A stretch of 64,000 bases of DNA from Absidia repens. Its lineage: Eukaryota; Mucoromycota; Mucoromycetes; Mucorales; Cunninghamellaceae. Below the pieces are notes generated by a model, which worked only from the letters and a program-made list of their open reading frames with translations, made no database searches and was not told the DNA's origin. Positions 13,301 to 24,588 of the stretch are shown here, in pieces (position 1 is the stretch's first letter; each line of letters starts with the position of its first letter). The position numbers and the translations under genes were made by a program. The stretch spans positions 35,478 to 99,477 of the forward strand of contig MCGE01000060.1 in assembly GCA_002105175.1 (NCBI GenBank), read 5' to 3'.

Positions 13301-14302
13301 GTTGATTAAGTAAATTCATTTGTTGTTGGTGCAGCATGGCTAGTCGGCTTTTCCTTTTAGAGCTACTTCCTTCCGTGAAACCAATGGCTGTTTTCTTGAT
13401 TACTGTTTTGAGAGTGTCCCATTGTAGTTGTTTAGATGTGAAATTTGTAGTTTCCTGGAAGAAAGTATCCAGTGTCTCCACAAGTAGTTCGCAAAAATCC
13501 TGTTGTTCCAACAGTTGTGTATTGAATCGCCAGGTTCCCGGTCCAATATGCGGTTTGTCTAGGTGCAGGATAAGATTGATTTGGGCATGGTCTGTAAATT
13601 CCGGTAGAAGGAATCTTTGTGTTGTACGTCCAATAGAGGGAAGGAGACTTGGATGGCAGAAAATGTAGTCAATGGTAGTACATTGTGTTCCTTGTCTATA
13701 CGTTGGTTTTGGCTTATAGACGGCATTAGTGTTTTGTTCTTGTTGTTGAAGAATATCAACATAGCTCTGGTGAAGCCAGTTGGTCCAAGTTTGTAAGTAT
13801 TCAGGTAATTTTGATGTCCGGTACAGGTGGATGTTGAAATCCCCTAATAGTATCCATTGGTACCTTGGATTATTGAGTTGTGGGTGGTTTTGTAGTCTTG
13901 CGTAAAAATCCGGTTGATCCGCTTTTTTCGCTGGAGCATAGATGTTAGCTATGCTAAGTATCTTTGTTGAGGTTGTATTGTCTATAATGTCTGCAGTGAG
14001 TATTCGCTGGTCCGGGTAATGCTGGCGTTATCCAGAGTATACGCGTTATTGAAAACAATTATCGCTGTGTACTTTGTGAATATCGTTGTTGTTTGTGGGA
14101 ATAGTCTTTTTAATGTTCGGATATTTGAGTCTGTTAGGTAGTTGTTTTGGCTTGGGTGTATGTCTTGTAGGCATAGGATGTCGCATGGGTTGTGTTTGGT
14201 GGAACGGAGGAATTTCGTGTACATTTGTTGGATTTGGTGGTTTTGTGTTTTGAGAATGCTACGAGCATTCAGAGTTGATATATGTATAGGCTGTACAGTC
14301 AT
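10379..14302 (-). pseudogene. LINE ORF2: endonuclease-reverse transcriptase, frameshifted
   Basis: ORF2 opens at ATG 14302, two bases after the ORF1 stop. An APE-type endonuclease comes first: IHISTLNARSI near the start, LLGDFNIHL near 13850, and TDHAQINLIL near 13590. The reverse transcriptase follows, with LLDQEKAYDRVHP, GLRQGDPLSPLLFN and the catalytic YADDLVVFL near 12150. The C-terminus has a CxxC...HxxxxC knuckle near 10690-10750. A frameshift near 14000 separates the endonuclease start from the rest, and another near 10906 separates the C-terminal 175 residues. The product would nick DNA and copy its own RNA by target-primed reverse transcription; this copy probably cannot. Confidence 0.88.
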
Positions 14303-14304
14303 AT

Positions 14305-15740
14305 TTAGATACGTTTGGAGGGTGTTGGGGATCGCGACGTCTTAGTCTTGATTCCAGGGATTTTGAGTTGTCTTTTGCTTAAGGCAAGCGCATCCCGTTT
14401 TGTCGTGATTAATTTTTCCTTGTCTACATCCATCGTTGTACGGACGTTGTAGCTGGCATATTGTGACGCTTCTGTACCATGGAAACTTTTGTCTTGGTCC
14501 TGTTCCTGTGTTTCGTCCTGGGTAGACATAACTTGATCTTCTTCCGCTTGAGGGGTAGAAAGTTGATCATCGCGGGCGGTACTGTAATCCATCGGTTCAG
14601 CGTCGACTGCTGGGGCTGGGGTGGATGTTAGGGAGGTATCGTTATTCTTACTACTACTACTGGATTTTGGTACTATAGGGGACCGTCCCCCTCCTGCGCT
14701 ATGGGCCTTATAGCCGTCTTTTATTTTCTGATCATTTTCTGTGCTGTCATCTTTGTTTTTTTCTGTTTTTTCTGTTTTTCTTCTTTTTCTGTTTCTTTTG
14801 TTATTTCTTCTTTTTCTATTTTCTTTGTTTTTTCTTCTGTTTCTTCATTTTCTTTATTTTTTTCTGTTTTTTGCTTTTTTGTCGCAGGTGTGTCATCCGT
14901 ATATGTCGATTTTCTAGGGGCTAAGCTATCTTCGCGGCAATGGCGCGCGATGTGTCCCGAGCCTTGGCAGCGGAAACATTTAAGAGATGCGAGGATTGGG
15001 CAATCCCTTTTCAAATGTCCTGCCTTTCTGCAGTGGTAGCATACTGGTGGTTGGCCACGAAATGTGGTTGGAAGGAATAGGTTCCAGGCACTGAAATATA
15101 ACATCCGTTGTAATGGTTCAAATTCCCCTTGAGTCGGATCAGTGTCAATGAGCGCAGTAATTGCCCCTTCAAATACCCCGCATTGTTTCAAAGTTGAGAT
15201 TTTGCAAATTTTGCCATATGGGCTGAGGGAGTCAATAATTTTTTCTTTCAAATCCTTGGAGTCTTCAAATGGTATTCCGGCCACGTGAATCTTGACCATT
15301 TTTGGGAGTGCTCCGTTGTCAGCTCTTGTTGGAATACCCTTGTATTGGTGGTTGCCAATGGGGATACCTTCAGAGATTGCCTTCGTGCTGGCTTCCTTTT
15401 TTTCGAATTTTGCTTCTACCATGAAGGTGCCTGTGCTCCGACCATTATTTGGTTTAATGATCCGGGCTCCTATCATTTTTCCTAGCTTTGCAGTCATTGG
15501 ACCATATACTTCTGTGGGGTTCGAGAAGTCTTTTGCCAAAAATTCAAATAGAATCGTGTCATTGTGGAGTGCCATCTCCAGAATACTTTCAGCTCTGTGC
15601 ACCTTTAAGAGGTCCGCGAGTTCGTCTACCACATAAAGGTCAGTGATTTCCGTCGTCGCATAGTCATTTCGTTTGTAATTGCTTGATGGGATTTTCATTG
15701 CATTTCCCCTCGCTGCAATTTCGCTCCATGTCGTAGTCAT
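14305..15740 (-). pseudogene. LINE ORF1: RNA-binding zinc-knuckle protein
   Basis: ATG at 15740. An RRM-like stretch occurs about 165 residues in (PKMVKIHVAGIPFED), followed by two CCHC knuckles (CYHCRKAGHLKRDC and CFRCQGSGHIARHC) and a highly charged Lys/Glu tail. The frame stops at 14721, but a second open frame (stop at 14305) continues with similar composition. A single frameshift in the T-rich tract near 14750-14880 would join them. Such proteins coat the element RNA. The stop lies directly before the ORF2 start. Confidence 0.8.
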
Positions 15741-16028
15741 GGGAAGAAGTGGTTACTTAATAATAAGTGTTTCGAGGTTCTGGGTGTCTTCTGAGCGTAA
15801 TAGGTGCCTGGGAGAGTAACTTGTAGGGTTGTATATTCGTAGAGTGTGTTTGTATTGGTTATGTTTGTGCTTAAACGTTTATCCGGCTTAAAAAGTGATG
15901 TTTAAGCGAAAGAGCTTTTCCCTCCAGTCTTCAGTGTCAAAACTACATATCCAATAGGTCCAAATTGTTTCCATAACTCTGCTCATCCACGTCAAAATAT
16001 CTGTCTTTTGTTGATGGTCGAAGCCACA

Positions 16029-16074
16029 CCGATTTATATAGCTTTTTTTTTGTTTTTAATCCGATTTATATAGC
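16029..16074 (-). mobile_element. poly(T) micro-insertion with 14-bp direct repeat
   Basis: CCGATTTATATAGC at 16029-16042 and 16061-16074 flank 18 bp that on the minus strand read ATTAAAAACAAAAAAAAA. This is the same end as the LINE 3' termini at 10256 and 50515. Confidence 0.75.
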
Positions 16075-16730
16075 GTAGTAAGAGCTTGCGTGTTGTTTTG
16101 GATATACTGCTGCTGTATATAGTGATATTTGAATCGTTAATGTGCTTAAATGTTTACCCGACTAAATAATGAAGGTTTTTTGTTTTAGTACTTGCCGGGT
16201 TAAAAAGTCACGTGATAAACGTATAATGCCAAATAAGAGAGGATTTTCAAAATTATAAACTAAGGAAAAGGTCATGTGAGTTAAATTAAAACATTTTAAT
16301 CATTTTTATTTATTCCGTTAGGAGAAAATATTTCCGGTATTTATGTTAATTGCCTTTTCCGGATTTTGCTAATATAGGTAACACACTTTATATGGTATAT
16401 AGTGATACTTAATAAGGCATGTTACCTATGACGAATCGAATTCTGAAATGGAAATTATAACATAAATATTGATATTATTTGTAGGTTACTAGAGTAAATA
16501 AAAATAATTAAAATGTTTTAACTTAATATTACGTGGACTTGTTATGCTGTAGGTACATTTTTTGCAAAATCTTAGTTATCTAAACCTTATGTGACTGTTA
16601 CGTGACCTTTGTTTTTTCGTGATCTTTTTGATCGCTCGGTCAAAACTCTCGTCTGAGCATGATTTTTTAATCCGGATAAACCTTTACGCGTTATACTAAT
16701 TACGCCTGCAGCAACTAGCAATAAAACGAC
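16075..16730. repeat. noncoding region with imperfect inverted repeat
   Basis: About 16282-16316 and 16494-16528 are inverted copies containing TTAAAACATTTTAAT, spaced about 180 bp. Flanking parts also match loosely (a TCCGG/CCGGA-TAAAC block near 16150 and 16670). It may be a decayed inverted-repeat element; no coding region. Confidence 0.4.
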
Positions 16731-16983
16731 ATGACACGGGCCTTCAATTAAACGAATTCATCCTCCCGCTGGGTAGGATGGAATAAAGGAATACATTTCG
16801 AAGACTTTCACAACGCCCCATAGCTTATAGCACGATCATCGTAGTTTAAAGTATTTTTTTTTAACTTAATTTGAAGGTCGTGGCTCAAGAGTCACAAACC
16901 TCAATAAAATCTCTTTATATACAAAAAAAAAAATCATCCTCCGAAAATACCACTAGCGATTCCCTTGAACTGGTGCATCTCAT

Positions 16984-17021
16984 CAGCAGTATATAAAAAA
17001 GAAAAAAAAAACAGCAGTATA
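16984..17021 (+). mobile_element. poly(A) micro-insertion with 10-bp direct repeat
   Basis: CAGCAGTATA at 16984-16993 and 17012-17021 flank 18 bp of nearly pure A with one G. Confidence 0.65.
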
Positions 17022-17441
17022 GAAATCCTTCTACCATGTCCCACAGAAGCACGACTATTTGCTCCTCCATGGCTCCCTCTCCACCAATGAAAGATTATTC
17101 CGATTCGCCGTACGCAATGCCTCCATTGACCATTGGCAAGCGCTGACCTTCACATCACCGGTATCAAGCTGCACTCTGATTACTTTGACAGACATTTTGC
17201 TCACATTGTGGCGTTATCTCTGGCGATGTACCATTGACGCAAAGACTGGAACAACACGCAAGCCATCCGTGCGCTACGTTTCCTCAAGTGGATGAAAGGT
17301 GAACACTTTCCAAGTGACGCTTATGTTGCTAGTAGGGAAGCAATGATAGCCTCTAGATCGGAATTATTAAAAGATAATGCTTAGAATAGGATGTCCCCTC
17401 CCCTAAGCTATAGTATAGCAACTATTTTGCAAATCAAATAA

Positions 17442-17465
17442 TTGAAGCCCGTGCACGGGCCTTCA
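17442..17465 (+). ncRNA. LINE 3' UTR hairpin
   Basis: TTGAAG-CCCG-TGCA-CGGG-C-CTTCA: outer and inner stems separated by a single bulged C, followed by an AATAAA signal and poly(A). Confidence 0.7.
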
Positions 17466-17466
17466 C

Positions 17467-17513
17467 TTAAATAAATTTATTATACAAAAAAAAAAAGATT
17501 AAATAAATTTATT
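17467..17513 (+). mobile_element. poly(A) micro-insertion with 15-bp direct repeat
   Basis: TTAAATAAATTTATT at 17467-17481 and 17499-17513 flank ATAC plus an A run. The ATAC-poly(A) end matches the LINE ends at 16918 and 21313. The repeat itself is AT-rich, so slippage is a weaker alternative. Confidence 0.6.
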
Positions 17514-17676
17514 TTAAAAAAAAAAGAAAAAAAAGCCGTACGCAATGCCCGAATATGCAATTTTTGCCACGCTGCGGTTGAAGACGAAGTTAGAAATTGA
17601 TTGTAGTTTTCCCTTTTAGAATTATGAATACAAAACAAAACCCCCTTTTACAATTATGCCCTTGAAAAATCAAAGA

Positions 17677-17701
17677 TTGAAGCCCGCTCACGGGCCTTCA
17701 A
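17677..17701 (+). ncRNA. LINE 3' UTR hairpin
   Basis: TTGAAG-CCCG-CTCA-CGGG-C-CTTCAA. It is preceded by the shared ATTATGCCCTTGA block and followed by an AATAAA signal and poly(A). Confidence 0.75.
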
Positions 17702-17735
17702 CCTAATAAAGCCTATTAATACCAAAAAAAAATTC

Positions 17736-17783
17736 GTATTCAGCCCGCCGTTTAAAAACAAAAAAAAAAGTATTCAGCCCGCC
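17736..17783 (+). mobile_element. poly(A) micro-insertion with 14-bp direct repeat
   Basis: GTATTCAGCCCGCC at 17736-17749 and 17770-17783 flank GTTTAAAAAC plus an A run. The duplicated sequence is GC-containing and complex, so this is one of the clearest cases. Confidence 0.8.
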
Positions 17784-17794
17784 CAGATGAAGGA

Positions 17795-19642
17795 TTTTTT
17801 GTTTGAACAACACGACAGGTTGTTGTATCCAAGGATATCTACAACCAAGACCAACGCCGGTGTGGCGGAAAACATAAGGATGAACGTCTGGAAGAGCAAA
17901 TCAATGTGATGAAAGACTACGGATTCATTTTTCATCCTAAAAAAGATGAAAATGGTGTGCTCCGTCTACTGCTGATTTTACTCCCTGACAACATCCCGCT
18001 AATCCATCGATTTGGAGGAGTATTGATCATGGACTCGACATATAGTACCAATAACCTAAAACTCCACTTTTCAACATTGTTGGGTTCACCAATCTGGGCA
18101 ACAAAAATCTCTCAACATTTATTGCAGCATCTGCTATAATGATCAGTGAAACAGCTGTGAATTATACATGGATCTTGGAAAAATTCAAGGATACTGTTTG
18201 GGGCGATAAGCCTACCGCTGTCAAGGTAAATTTAACGCTTCATTATTTGAGCGACCTGGTTACCTCCCCGCCTTAAAGAAAAAGCATAACAATAACAATG
18301 GGTTTTTGATATTGTACCATAGATTATTATGAGCGATCAAGATGCAGGTGAAGCAAATGCGATCAAGAAAGTCTTCCCCGACACTAAGCATATGCTGTGT
18401 ACATGGCATATTATGGAGAATTTTACCGCAAATTATAAGAACGCTTTTAAGCATGATAACGGTAGACGGGTAAGGAATGATATACAATAATTTACTCTAC
18501 TATAACAATTTTTGAAACTGAGAAACTAAATTATAATTACGTATAAATTATTCAATTAGGACACGAAGAAAGAAAATCAATGCCACACCATTATCAACGA
18601 CTTATTTTACAAGAAAACTCAGACAAATTTCATGCGAAATGCTCAGGAGCTTCGGTCACTTTTCTCGCAATCATCTTCTCCAGAAAAGCAAAAATCACTG
18701 AATGACCAACTCAGCAAGTAAGTTGTTAAATAAATCATAAAACGTTTACGTTACTATTAGCTAATCAACTATTATACTGTAATGATATTTAGACTTCTTG
18801 CCATTAAAGAAAAATGGGGAGGTCCATGGTGTGCAACCATGCGTACATATGGTACAAGAAGAAGTCAAAGTGTTGAAAGTGCACACTCTTCTCTCAAAAC
18901 AAGAATTGGTAGAAATGTTTTGCTGCCCATATTATTAGATATTGTTAAACAGTGGATGAATAATAAGGTATTTTTTTTGGAAATATAGAGCAGTTTATAG
19001 TCTACTTTGTAGATGTAATTATCTCACATTTACCCTTTTATTCTGTATTATTCGTTTGCATAGTGCCGTGATTATGAAGCAAAAAAAAACAAACAGAAAT
19101 GCTATCTATACCAGTGAACATGTCAAACCAATCTGGTTTCGAAAATCTCTTGGGAAAAATATCTCATTTTGCATTGCGACTTACATTCAATGAATTTCTG
19201 ATGAAGGATTTGGTCGACCAAAAAGTTGATTGTCATTGCTATTTTCAAGCAACTTACGGACTACCATGCGGACACACTTTCCCGCCAACCCTCAACGTTG
19301 ACGAAATTGATATGTTTTGGCATTTGAAAGATGGTAACCTTTTTTCGAAAAAAAAAAGAAAATTGCAATTTACAATAATAATCTTATACTTTTTTATTGT
19401 CATATTCAGAAGAAAAATTCAACAATGATATTGCCCCTGGACTGGAATCATGGATGGACCTGCTCAAGCTCACAGACACCATCAAGTGCACTCTGAAAAC
19501 CAGTCCCTGCATGATGACCTTATGTGTATTGGCTACTAAACTACCAATTCCCCCAAAACTGGACCCTCTCAAGGATAACGGGAAGATTGAAACACCGCCA
19601 ACAGATATGTACAATGTACTATATGCCAAACAAGGACCTTGA
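17795..19642 (+). pseudogene. MULE (Mutator-like) transposase, N-terminal part
   Basis: Exons separated by short introns encode, in order: KDIYNQDQ, the first catalytic region (GGVLIMDSTYSTN near 18030), then after an intron with acceptor near 18324 the second (MSDQDAGEANAIKKVFPDTK and CTWHIMENF), a TNR-like segment (RSQSVESAHSSLKTRIG near 18870), and a SWIM-type zinc finger CHC...CGH near 19230-19270. This order is typical of MULE transposases, which cut and paste DNA. There is a frameshift near 18090. The gene is cut at 19642 by a LINE tail and its 3' part seems to resume after 21331. A short copy of the first catalytic region lies at 47690-47815. Confidence 0.82.
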
Positions 19643-20910
19643 GGATATGGTCCCCTCACTGGTGTTATCAATATCTTGATCCGCTTGCATACAGGTCATC
19701 ACTCTCTGCTTCCGTTCCTAATGGCACCGAAACAATACATTCACAAAGTCAAACAGATCCCACACCTACGCCATCTGGCTCTTCTACTCCACCGTCTCCC
19801 ACCAGTTGTAGCACACCCCACATGGCCTCCTCGAACGACCAGGTACATCCCCCTTTGGAAAGTCTTACATCCTACATCTCAAGATGTTTCCCAGTCCATC
19901 AAACACAGGGCGCCCTGAGCGGTAGTAAAGGACATACAACCATACGACGACTTGACGGGGACATACACTTGGCCAATCAATCCAGACCATACCAAGTACA
20001 GAGCGCTCTGGCAAGATCTTAGCGAATACCGGCTCGAATGGGATCCAATAGTACAAAGTCAACTTCTGAGCAATTACAACAGACCAGACTCTACAACACT
20101 AGCATGGTTTAACATCAATTCCTTAGCCCACTGGAAAATCACAATCCCGATATACGAACGGATTAAGGAACCTTTTGACATGGAACCATATCTGGCCACG
20201 ACAAGCTACCTCCGGCTCATATGGATGCAAAGTGATAAGGAAGCTAGAAGCCTGCCAAAACCTCGGCCGCCATACGATTTTTCCCTTGCTGCTAAAATGA
20301 CCACGAAACAAGGGAAACTGTTCTGGCGTTTACCAGTGACCCATGGTGTACGCACTGTCTGGTGTCGTTTGCTTACGCAAAAGCTATCGACACAAGAAGC
20401 CCTCAGACATATACATACAGAAACGGAAAATTCGGGTATGTGCAAGATCTGCGACAAGTTTATAGAAGACGATTATCATATGATATATGACTGCTCTCTG
20501 AAATCCTCCTTCTGGAACGCCGCCAAGCACCTCCTTGGAATGGAACTGGTGGGGCATGAGATCTATCAAGCGTTGACCTTCGGGAAATAAGTGGATGACC
20601 AAGTACTGATCCACCTGGGTGATACCCTACGGGCCATCTGGATACACCACTGGTTCTGTATGATAGAAGAATACCCATGGAACAACACTCATGCTATGCG
20701 ACAATTAAGACAACAACTATGGCAGAAAGGAGAAAATCACCACTCCGATGCCATGATTTCCCAATATGAAACGCCCACAGCTAACGAGGTCTCCGCCGAC
20801 GCTGATATAGAATAGAACAATTATGCCCTTTAGTATGATTTATTTATGACAATATGTTGGAGCCCGCTCACGGGCCTTCAACAAATAAAGTTTATTTTTT
20901 AAAAAAAAAA
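19643..20910 (+). mobile_element. 5'-truncated LINE inserted in the MULE
   Basis: It encodes the C-terminal third of an ORF2 closely related to 10379-14302: IRLHTGHHSLLPFLMAPKQY near 19680, then after a frameshift a long segment ending in a CxxC...HxxxxC knuckle near 20440-20490. A TAA after ALTFGK (20590) separates the last segment (DDQVLIHLGDTLRA to the stop near 20815). A 3' hairpin (20857-20882), AATAAAG and poly(A) (20901-20910) follow. Confidence 0.82.
20857..20882 (+). ncRNA. LINE 3' UTR hairpin
   Basis: TTGGAG-CCCG-CTCA-CGGG-C-CTTCAA; a G-U-type change in the outer stem keeps pairing possible. Confidence 0.65.
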
Positions 20911-21330
20911 ATGCTCCTGATCCAATATGCAATTTTTGCCACGCTACTGTTGAAGACGAAGTCCACTTCTTTTTGGAATGTCCCGTTAAGACCACTTGAC
21001 TAGGCCTTTCTTTCCCGCCCTCACAACAAGCCCTCCATTCATATCTTCTGCGGCCCACAACGTAAGACATAAATGTATTGACACGGATGGGCAGGGTTAT
21101 AGAAGCAATCTGGACCTACCATTGGATGTGTAGTTTTGACACCGAAGACTGGAAGTAAATCTGGCGACCACGCACAGCCCTATCCATATACAACAAAAGA
21201 CATATGATACATCAAATAGAATCAGTTTTTTGCACTGTAGCCATAGTCTCCTAATTTAGGATTGTAGCGGTGATTGTCCACACCCGGATTTTTTAAAAAA
21301 CCAGCCATTTTATACAAAAAAAAAAAAAAA
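20911..21330 (+). mobile_element. LINE 3' tail, second family
   Basis: A frame at about 20925-21180 holds a degraded ORF2 C-terminus (CNFCHATVEDEVHFFLECP, then EAIWTYHWMCSF). A 3' UTR matching 10071-10243 follows, ending in poly(A) at 21316-21330. Confidence 0.75.
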
Positions 21331-22737
21331 TGATATTGACCATGAAGGCGCAATAAAAAAGTTCGAACAATAATCGAAGATGTCCCTGCTTCCCCCCTTC
21401 GTGAACTGATTGTAAACATCGAAGAATGGTCGAAGACTTCGCATCCATTTCAAACAGCAATTTTGGCATTGACATCAGCAACAACATCATTGCTACCACC
21501 ACTACCACCAGCAACAGCAACAGCAACAGCAACAACAACCACCATACTTCCTCTTCCTCCTCCTTACTGAAATTACCACCAAAAGCTATTGTACGGGGTC
21601 GTCCTACTCTCCTTCAAAATGTTCAACGGGTTCCCATCACAAAAAAGACTAACCAAGTAATGGCACCAATCGACTTGCATCCATTACAGATTGCTGCGAA
21701 TACTCAAAATCATGTTTTATCGATTGCATTTTGCTTAATTCATGCAACAATCGGTGCTACCGTTTATCAAGAAAGAACATGTTGGTATCGATTTCATTGC
21801 TGATTGGAAACAATTAAAGACATGGAACTGGATTAAGGCCACCATTCATGCCCGTGGACATTTCTGGAAACGGGAAAATAACTTTGAAAGGGGTATAGAA
21901 GGTGATTGCCGAGATATTTACCATGAGCTGATGTCCTTTGTTGAAATACGGCACCAATTCGAATTCTCTCGTAATAATGGTACTACAGTCAGTTTCAAAT
22001 TGGTGATTGACCATCATGAAGATCCTTCTTTCCAATCGTTTTTTGATGAAAATGGATACGGTAGACAATGTGTTTATTCCAGCCGAGTTTTTGACAATTA
22101 CTGACAATATACAAAGCTAAATATCTGCAAATCAATACGACTATGCAATACATATAGCAGTAAGGGATTCGTTTGGGTACATATATTATGAACTATGTGG
22201 CAGGATCCATAGCATGACACCCCGCGGAACTCATTTTTATTCCAATCTAATGTTGGATGGAAAAGCATTCAAAATTGACAACATATCATAGTATATGGTT
22301 CAGATCAAAGATGAACAGCTACTTGAGAGAAAAAAAAATCAACACAGCACTTGTCTTTTACAGAAAATTTCTGGTTGTCCTGCTGTTTTTTTTCCGGCCA
22401 ATCTCCTGCATCATCAACAACATCATCAAAGCCAAAGCCAGTCGTATCAACGGTATCGCTTTTATCATCACCATCACTATTACCCTTACCATTACCATTA
22501 TCATCACCAGTATCACCTGTGCCAACATCACCTCTGCCACCTGTACCATCTGTCATGTTGATATCACTGACGCCAACATCACCTCCGGCGTCTTCATCAT
22601 CAGTAGCACTTCCTCATTCATCATCAGCTAAAGATAAAAAGCCGTTAAAGATCAGACTTAATAGTGACAAAATCAAAGAAAAAAGAACAGAAAAGCAAGA
22701 AAATACCCCCAAAAAAAAGCTAATGTTTAGCCCCTAG
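21331..22737 (+). pseudogene. 3' part of the MULE gene or adjoining ORF
   Basis: After the LINE tails the coding signal resumes with DIDHEGAIKKFEQIIED near 21332. Several shifted frames follow: a Ser/Asn/His-rich low-complexity segment, then PPKAIVRGRPTLLQNV, which resembles the short Pro-Gly-Arg-Pro linker found in many MULE proteins. A segment near 21790-22100 (DWKQLKTWNWIKATIHARGH) is not recognised. A last exon after the TTTTACAG acceptor near 22361 encodes a Ser/Pro-rich then Lys-rich tail ending at 22737, over CAN/CAT repeats at 22420-22620. A second MULE-borne domain is possible but not shown. Confidence 0.45.
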
Positions 22738-24588
22738 CTAGTTCCTAATATGGTAGTTCTATTTTATTTTTATTTTTATTTTTATTTTTTGTATAAATAG
22801 TTTTCTTTTTTTTTTAAAAAAAAAATAATAATAATACTATATTTGTTTGTATTCATGCAAAATTATATAATAAAAAACACTCACAAAAAATCTATTAGAA
22901 GATATCTTCTCTTCGGCAATAAATTATCTCCTCAGAAGATATTTTATTGCCGCTGGAGCAATTCTGTTTTTTTTTCCACGATGTCCTCCGAGGGTCTGAT
23001 GATCATGGGGTGGGATTTTTTGTTAGATTTAAAGGGTCTTGCAAAAGGGCATGACAAAGGATATGGGGAAACTCTTTCATTTTGGATATAGGATTTGGAG
23101 GCACCATTAGATTAGGACTTCATCTTAGAGATGAGTGTCATGAAGTCATCAATGGCTTAGTATAGTTTAGTTTAGTGTTAGTTGTCTTATTTTATCTCTG
23201 CATTTGAAAGAAGCATGTCTAGTATTCTTACCATTAGCACCATTAGCCTCTCTCATATGATTATAGTAGTTGTATTTAACAGTAGATTCCCTTTTCACAT
23301 TCCACACCTTGCACATTTAGATTAGTGTTGACCATCCGCCAGTTTATGTTTGTGCTCAATAAAGTATACCTTTATTTTTAACCACTGACCCATATCCATG
23401 TTGAGCACTAGATCAAGCCTCTTTATTTTGGGATTGTGTACTGTAATGTATGGCACGCCCACCAGCTATTAATCCCTCCCTCCCCCTTTACTGTACGTGT
23501 TTCACACTTCATATGTTTCATTCCTTCGCTTTGTAGAAGCCATGTTTAAGTTTTTTTTTTTTATTGAATAGAATAGAAAGTAATTTGTTAATAACAGAGT
23601 ACACTACACTATACTAGATTAATTCACCCTATGCCAGATAGCTGATTGTCACTTGAATTTCTCCTTTTTTGGATGTCGAAGTAGAGTGCATGAAACAGCT
23701 AATTCCTGGCGACACAACTTGGTAACACCTTGACATTCACATTCACTCATCTGAAAATCTATCTGTAATAGAGTAACCCCTCCCCCCCTTTTTTTTTTCT
23801 TAACACACGTAAAAATACACAGTCATGGAATGCTGAGCATGTCAGGTTGAGTCTCACCAAAGTTTGAGCCGGAAGAGACGCCTCGCCTATTTTTTTAACA
23901 CACTGAGATATATGTACACTGAGGAGCGATTATACCAAAGTACGAAGGGATGGAAGTAGCCAAAAATGACCTGCCTGCTTGTTTTTGCATTCACACAGTG
24001 AATTAGGTAAAAGTAGAGCATGGAGCACTATATTGGGACGACGTTGCCTCCCGCCCTTTTTTTTTTTGGTCTGCACATATGTGAACCCAGCGGCCAGACA
24101 GTGAGAAGTATGAATGACTAATGTAATAGTAAAAGGACCAAGATATATTTTATTCAGATATAGATATAAAACGATGACATTTAATACGAAACTAATCTAA
24201 TAACGGTTTCATGCCGATATTGTTATATGAAGGTTGTTCTAATAAAAGTATTAAATGCCAAATCCAAAATGAAAGGATTCCTCCATGATATTTGTTTAGC
24301 TTTTTTTCAAAATGCCTCTAAAAAAAAAACAAGTTAATTAGCACCACCCCATTCAACGTTTCCATTGTCGAGGAAAAAAAGAGGGGGCGGAGAAAATAGA
24401 ATTCATGGGTCAGATTGAGCCAAATATAATTATTATTATTTATATTTTTATTCTGTATATACAAAGTCAAGCAAGTCATCCCTGTCAAATATACAAAAGC
24501 TAGGTGACTAAACTAAAAAGCTAAACCAACACCTTTCCATCGTAGAAAATCATATACCGATATAATACGGAGCTTATAACGATGCCGA
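22738..24588. other. intergenic with palindromes and a dispersed repeat
   Basis: No gene supported. AGAAGATATCTTCT (22898-22911) is a perfect 14-bp palindrome, followed by CGGCAATAAA and its inverted copy TTTATTGCCG (about 22914 and 22942). Bases about 23060-23140 (ATGGGGAAACTCTTTCATTT) belong to a dispersed repeat also seen at 4617, 35362, 40518 and 56886. The rest is AT-rich with several T runs. Confidence 0.5.

Larger units (their letters stand above)
10256..15920 (-). mobile_element. near full-length LINE (non-LTR retrotransposon)
   Basis: A 5665-bp element on the minus strand with a 12-bp target duplication, 5' leader (15920-15741), ORF1 (zinc-knuckle protein), ORF2 (endonuclease and reverse transcriptase), 3' UTR with hairpin, polyadenylation signal and poly(A) at 10256-10270. 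The organisation matches L1/Tx1-like non-LTR elements. Frameshifts in both ORFs suggest this copy is dead. Related 3' fragments lie at 17.4-17.7, 19.6-20.9, 50.5-50.9 and 59.5-60.2 kb. Confidence 0.9.
10071..16028 (-). mobile_element. LINE 3' tail (second LINE family), split by a younger LINE
   Basis: Reading the minus strand, this tail runs from about 16028 to 15921, is interrupted by the 10256-15920 LINE, and continues from 10255 to its poly(A) at 10071-10088. The same tail, unbroken, is at 20911-21330 on the plus strand: both contain the GACCGCACACAGCCCTATCC-type block and the GTAGCGG...GTCCACCCCCGGAT end. The order of insertion is therefore clear. Confidence 0.75.
16731..17783 (+). mobile_element. 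pile of LINE 3' ends
   Basis: At least four LINE tails follow one another, each with a poly(A): a half hairpin near 16735, a tail ending AATAAAATC...poly(A) at 16870-16933, a tail ending at 17475-17497, and a tail ending AATAAAGCC...poly(A) at 17730. Between 17040 and 17385 is a frameshifted LINE ORF2 C-terminus (LTLWRYLWRCTID...). The sequence GCCGTACGCAATGC occurs at both 17108 and 17536, so the pile grew by insertion into earlier tails. Confidence 0.75.

Noticed and set aside
10918..13668. Plus-strand open frames across the LINE (for example 10918-11439 and 12004-12405)
   Set aside because: They are antisense shadows of the ORF2 reverse transcriptase on the minus strand.
22295..22631. His/Tyr-, Thr/Ile- or Gly/Asp-rich proteins on both strands
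   Set aside because: These are six-frame readings of CAN/CAT microsatellite sequence. Only the Ser/Pro frame with a splice acceptor and a sensible tail is kept as a possible exon.
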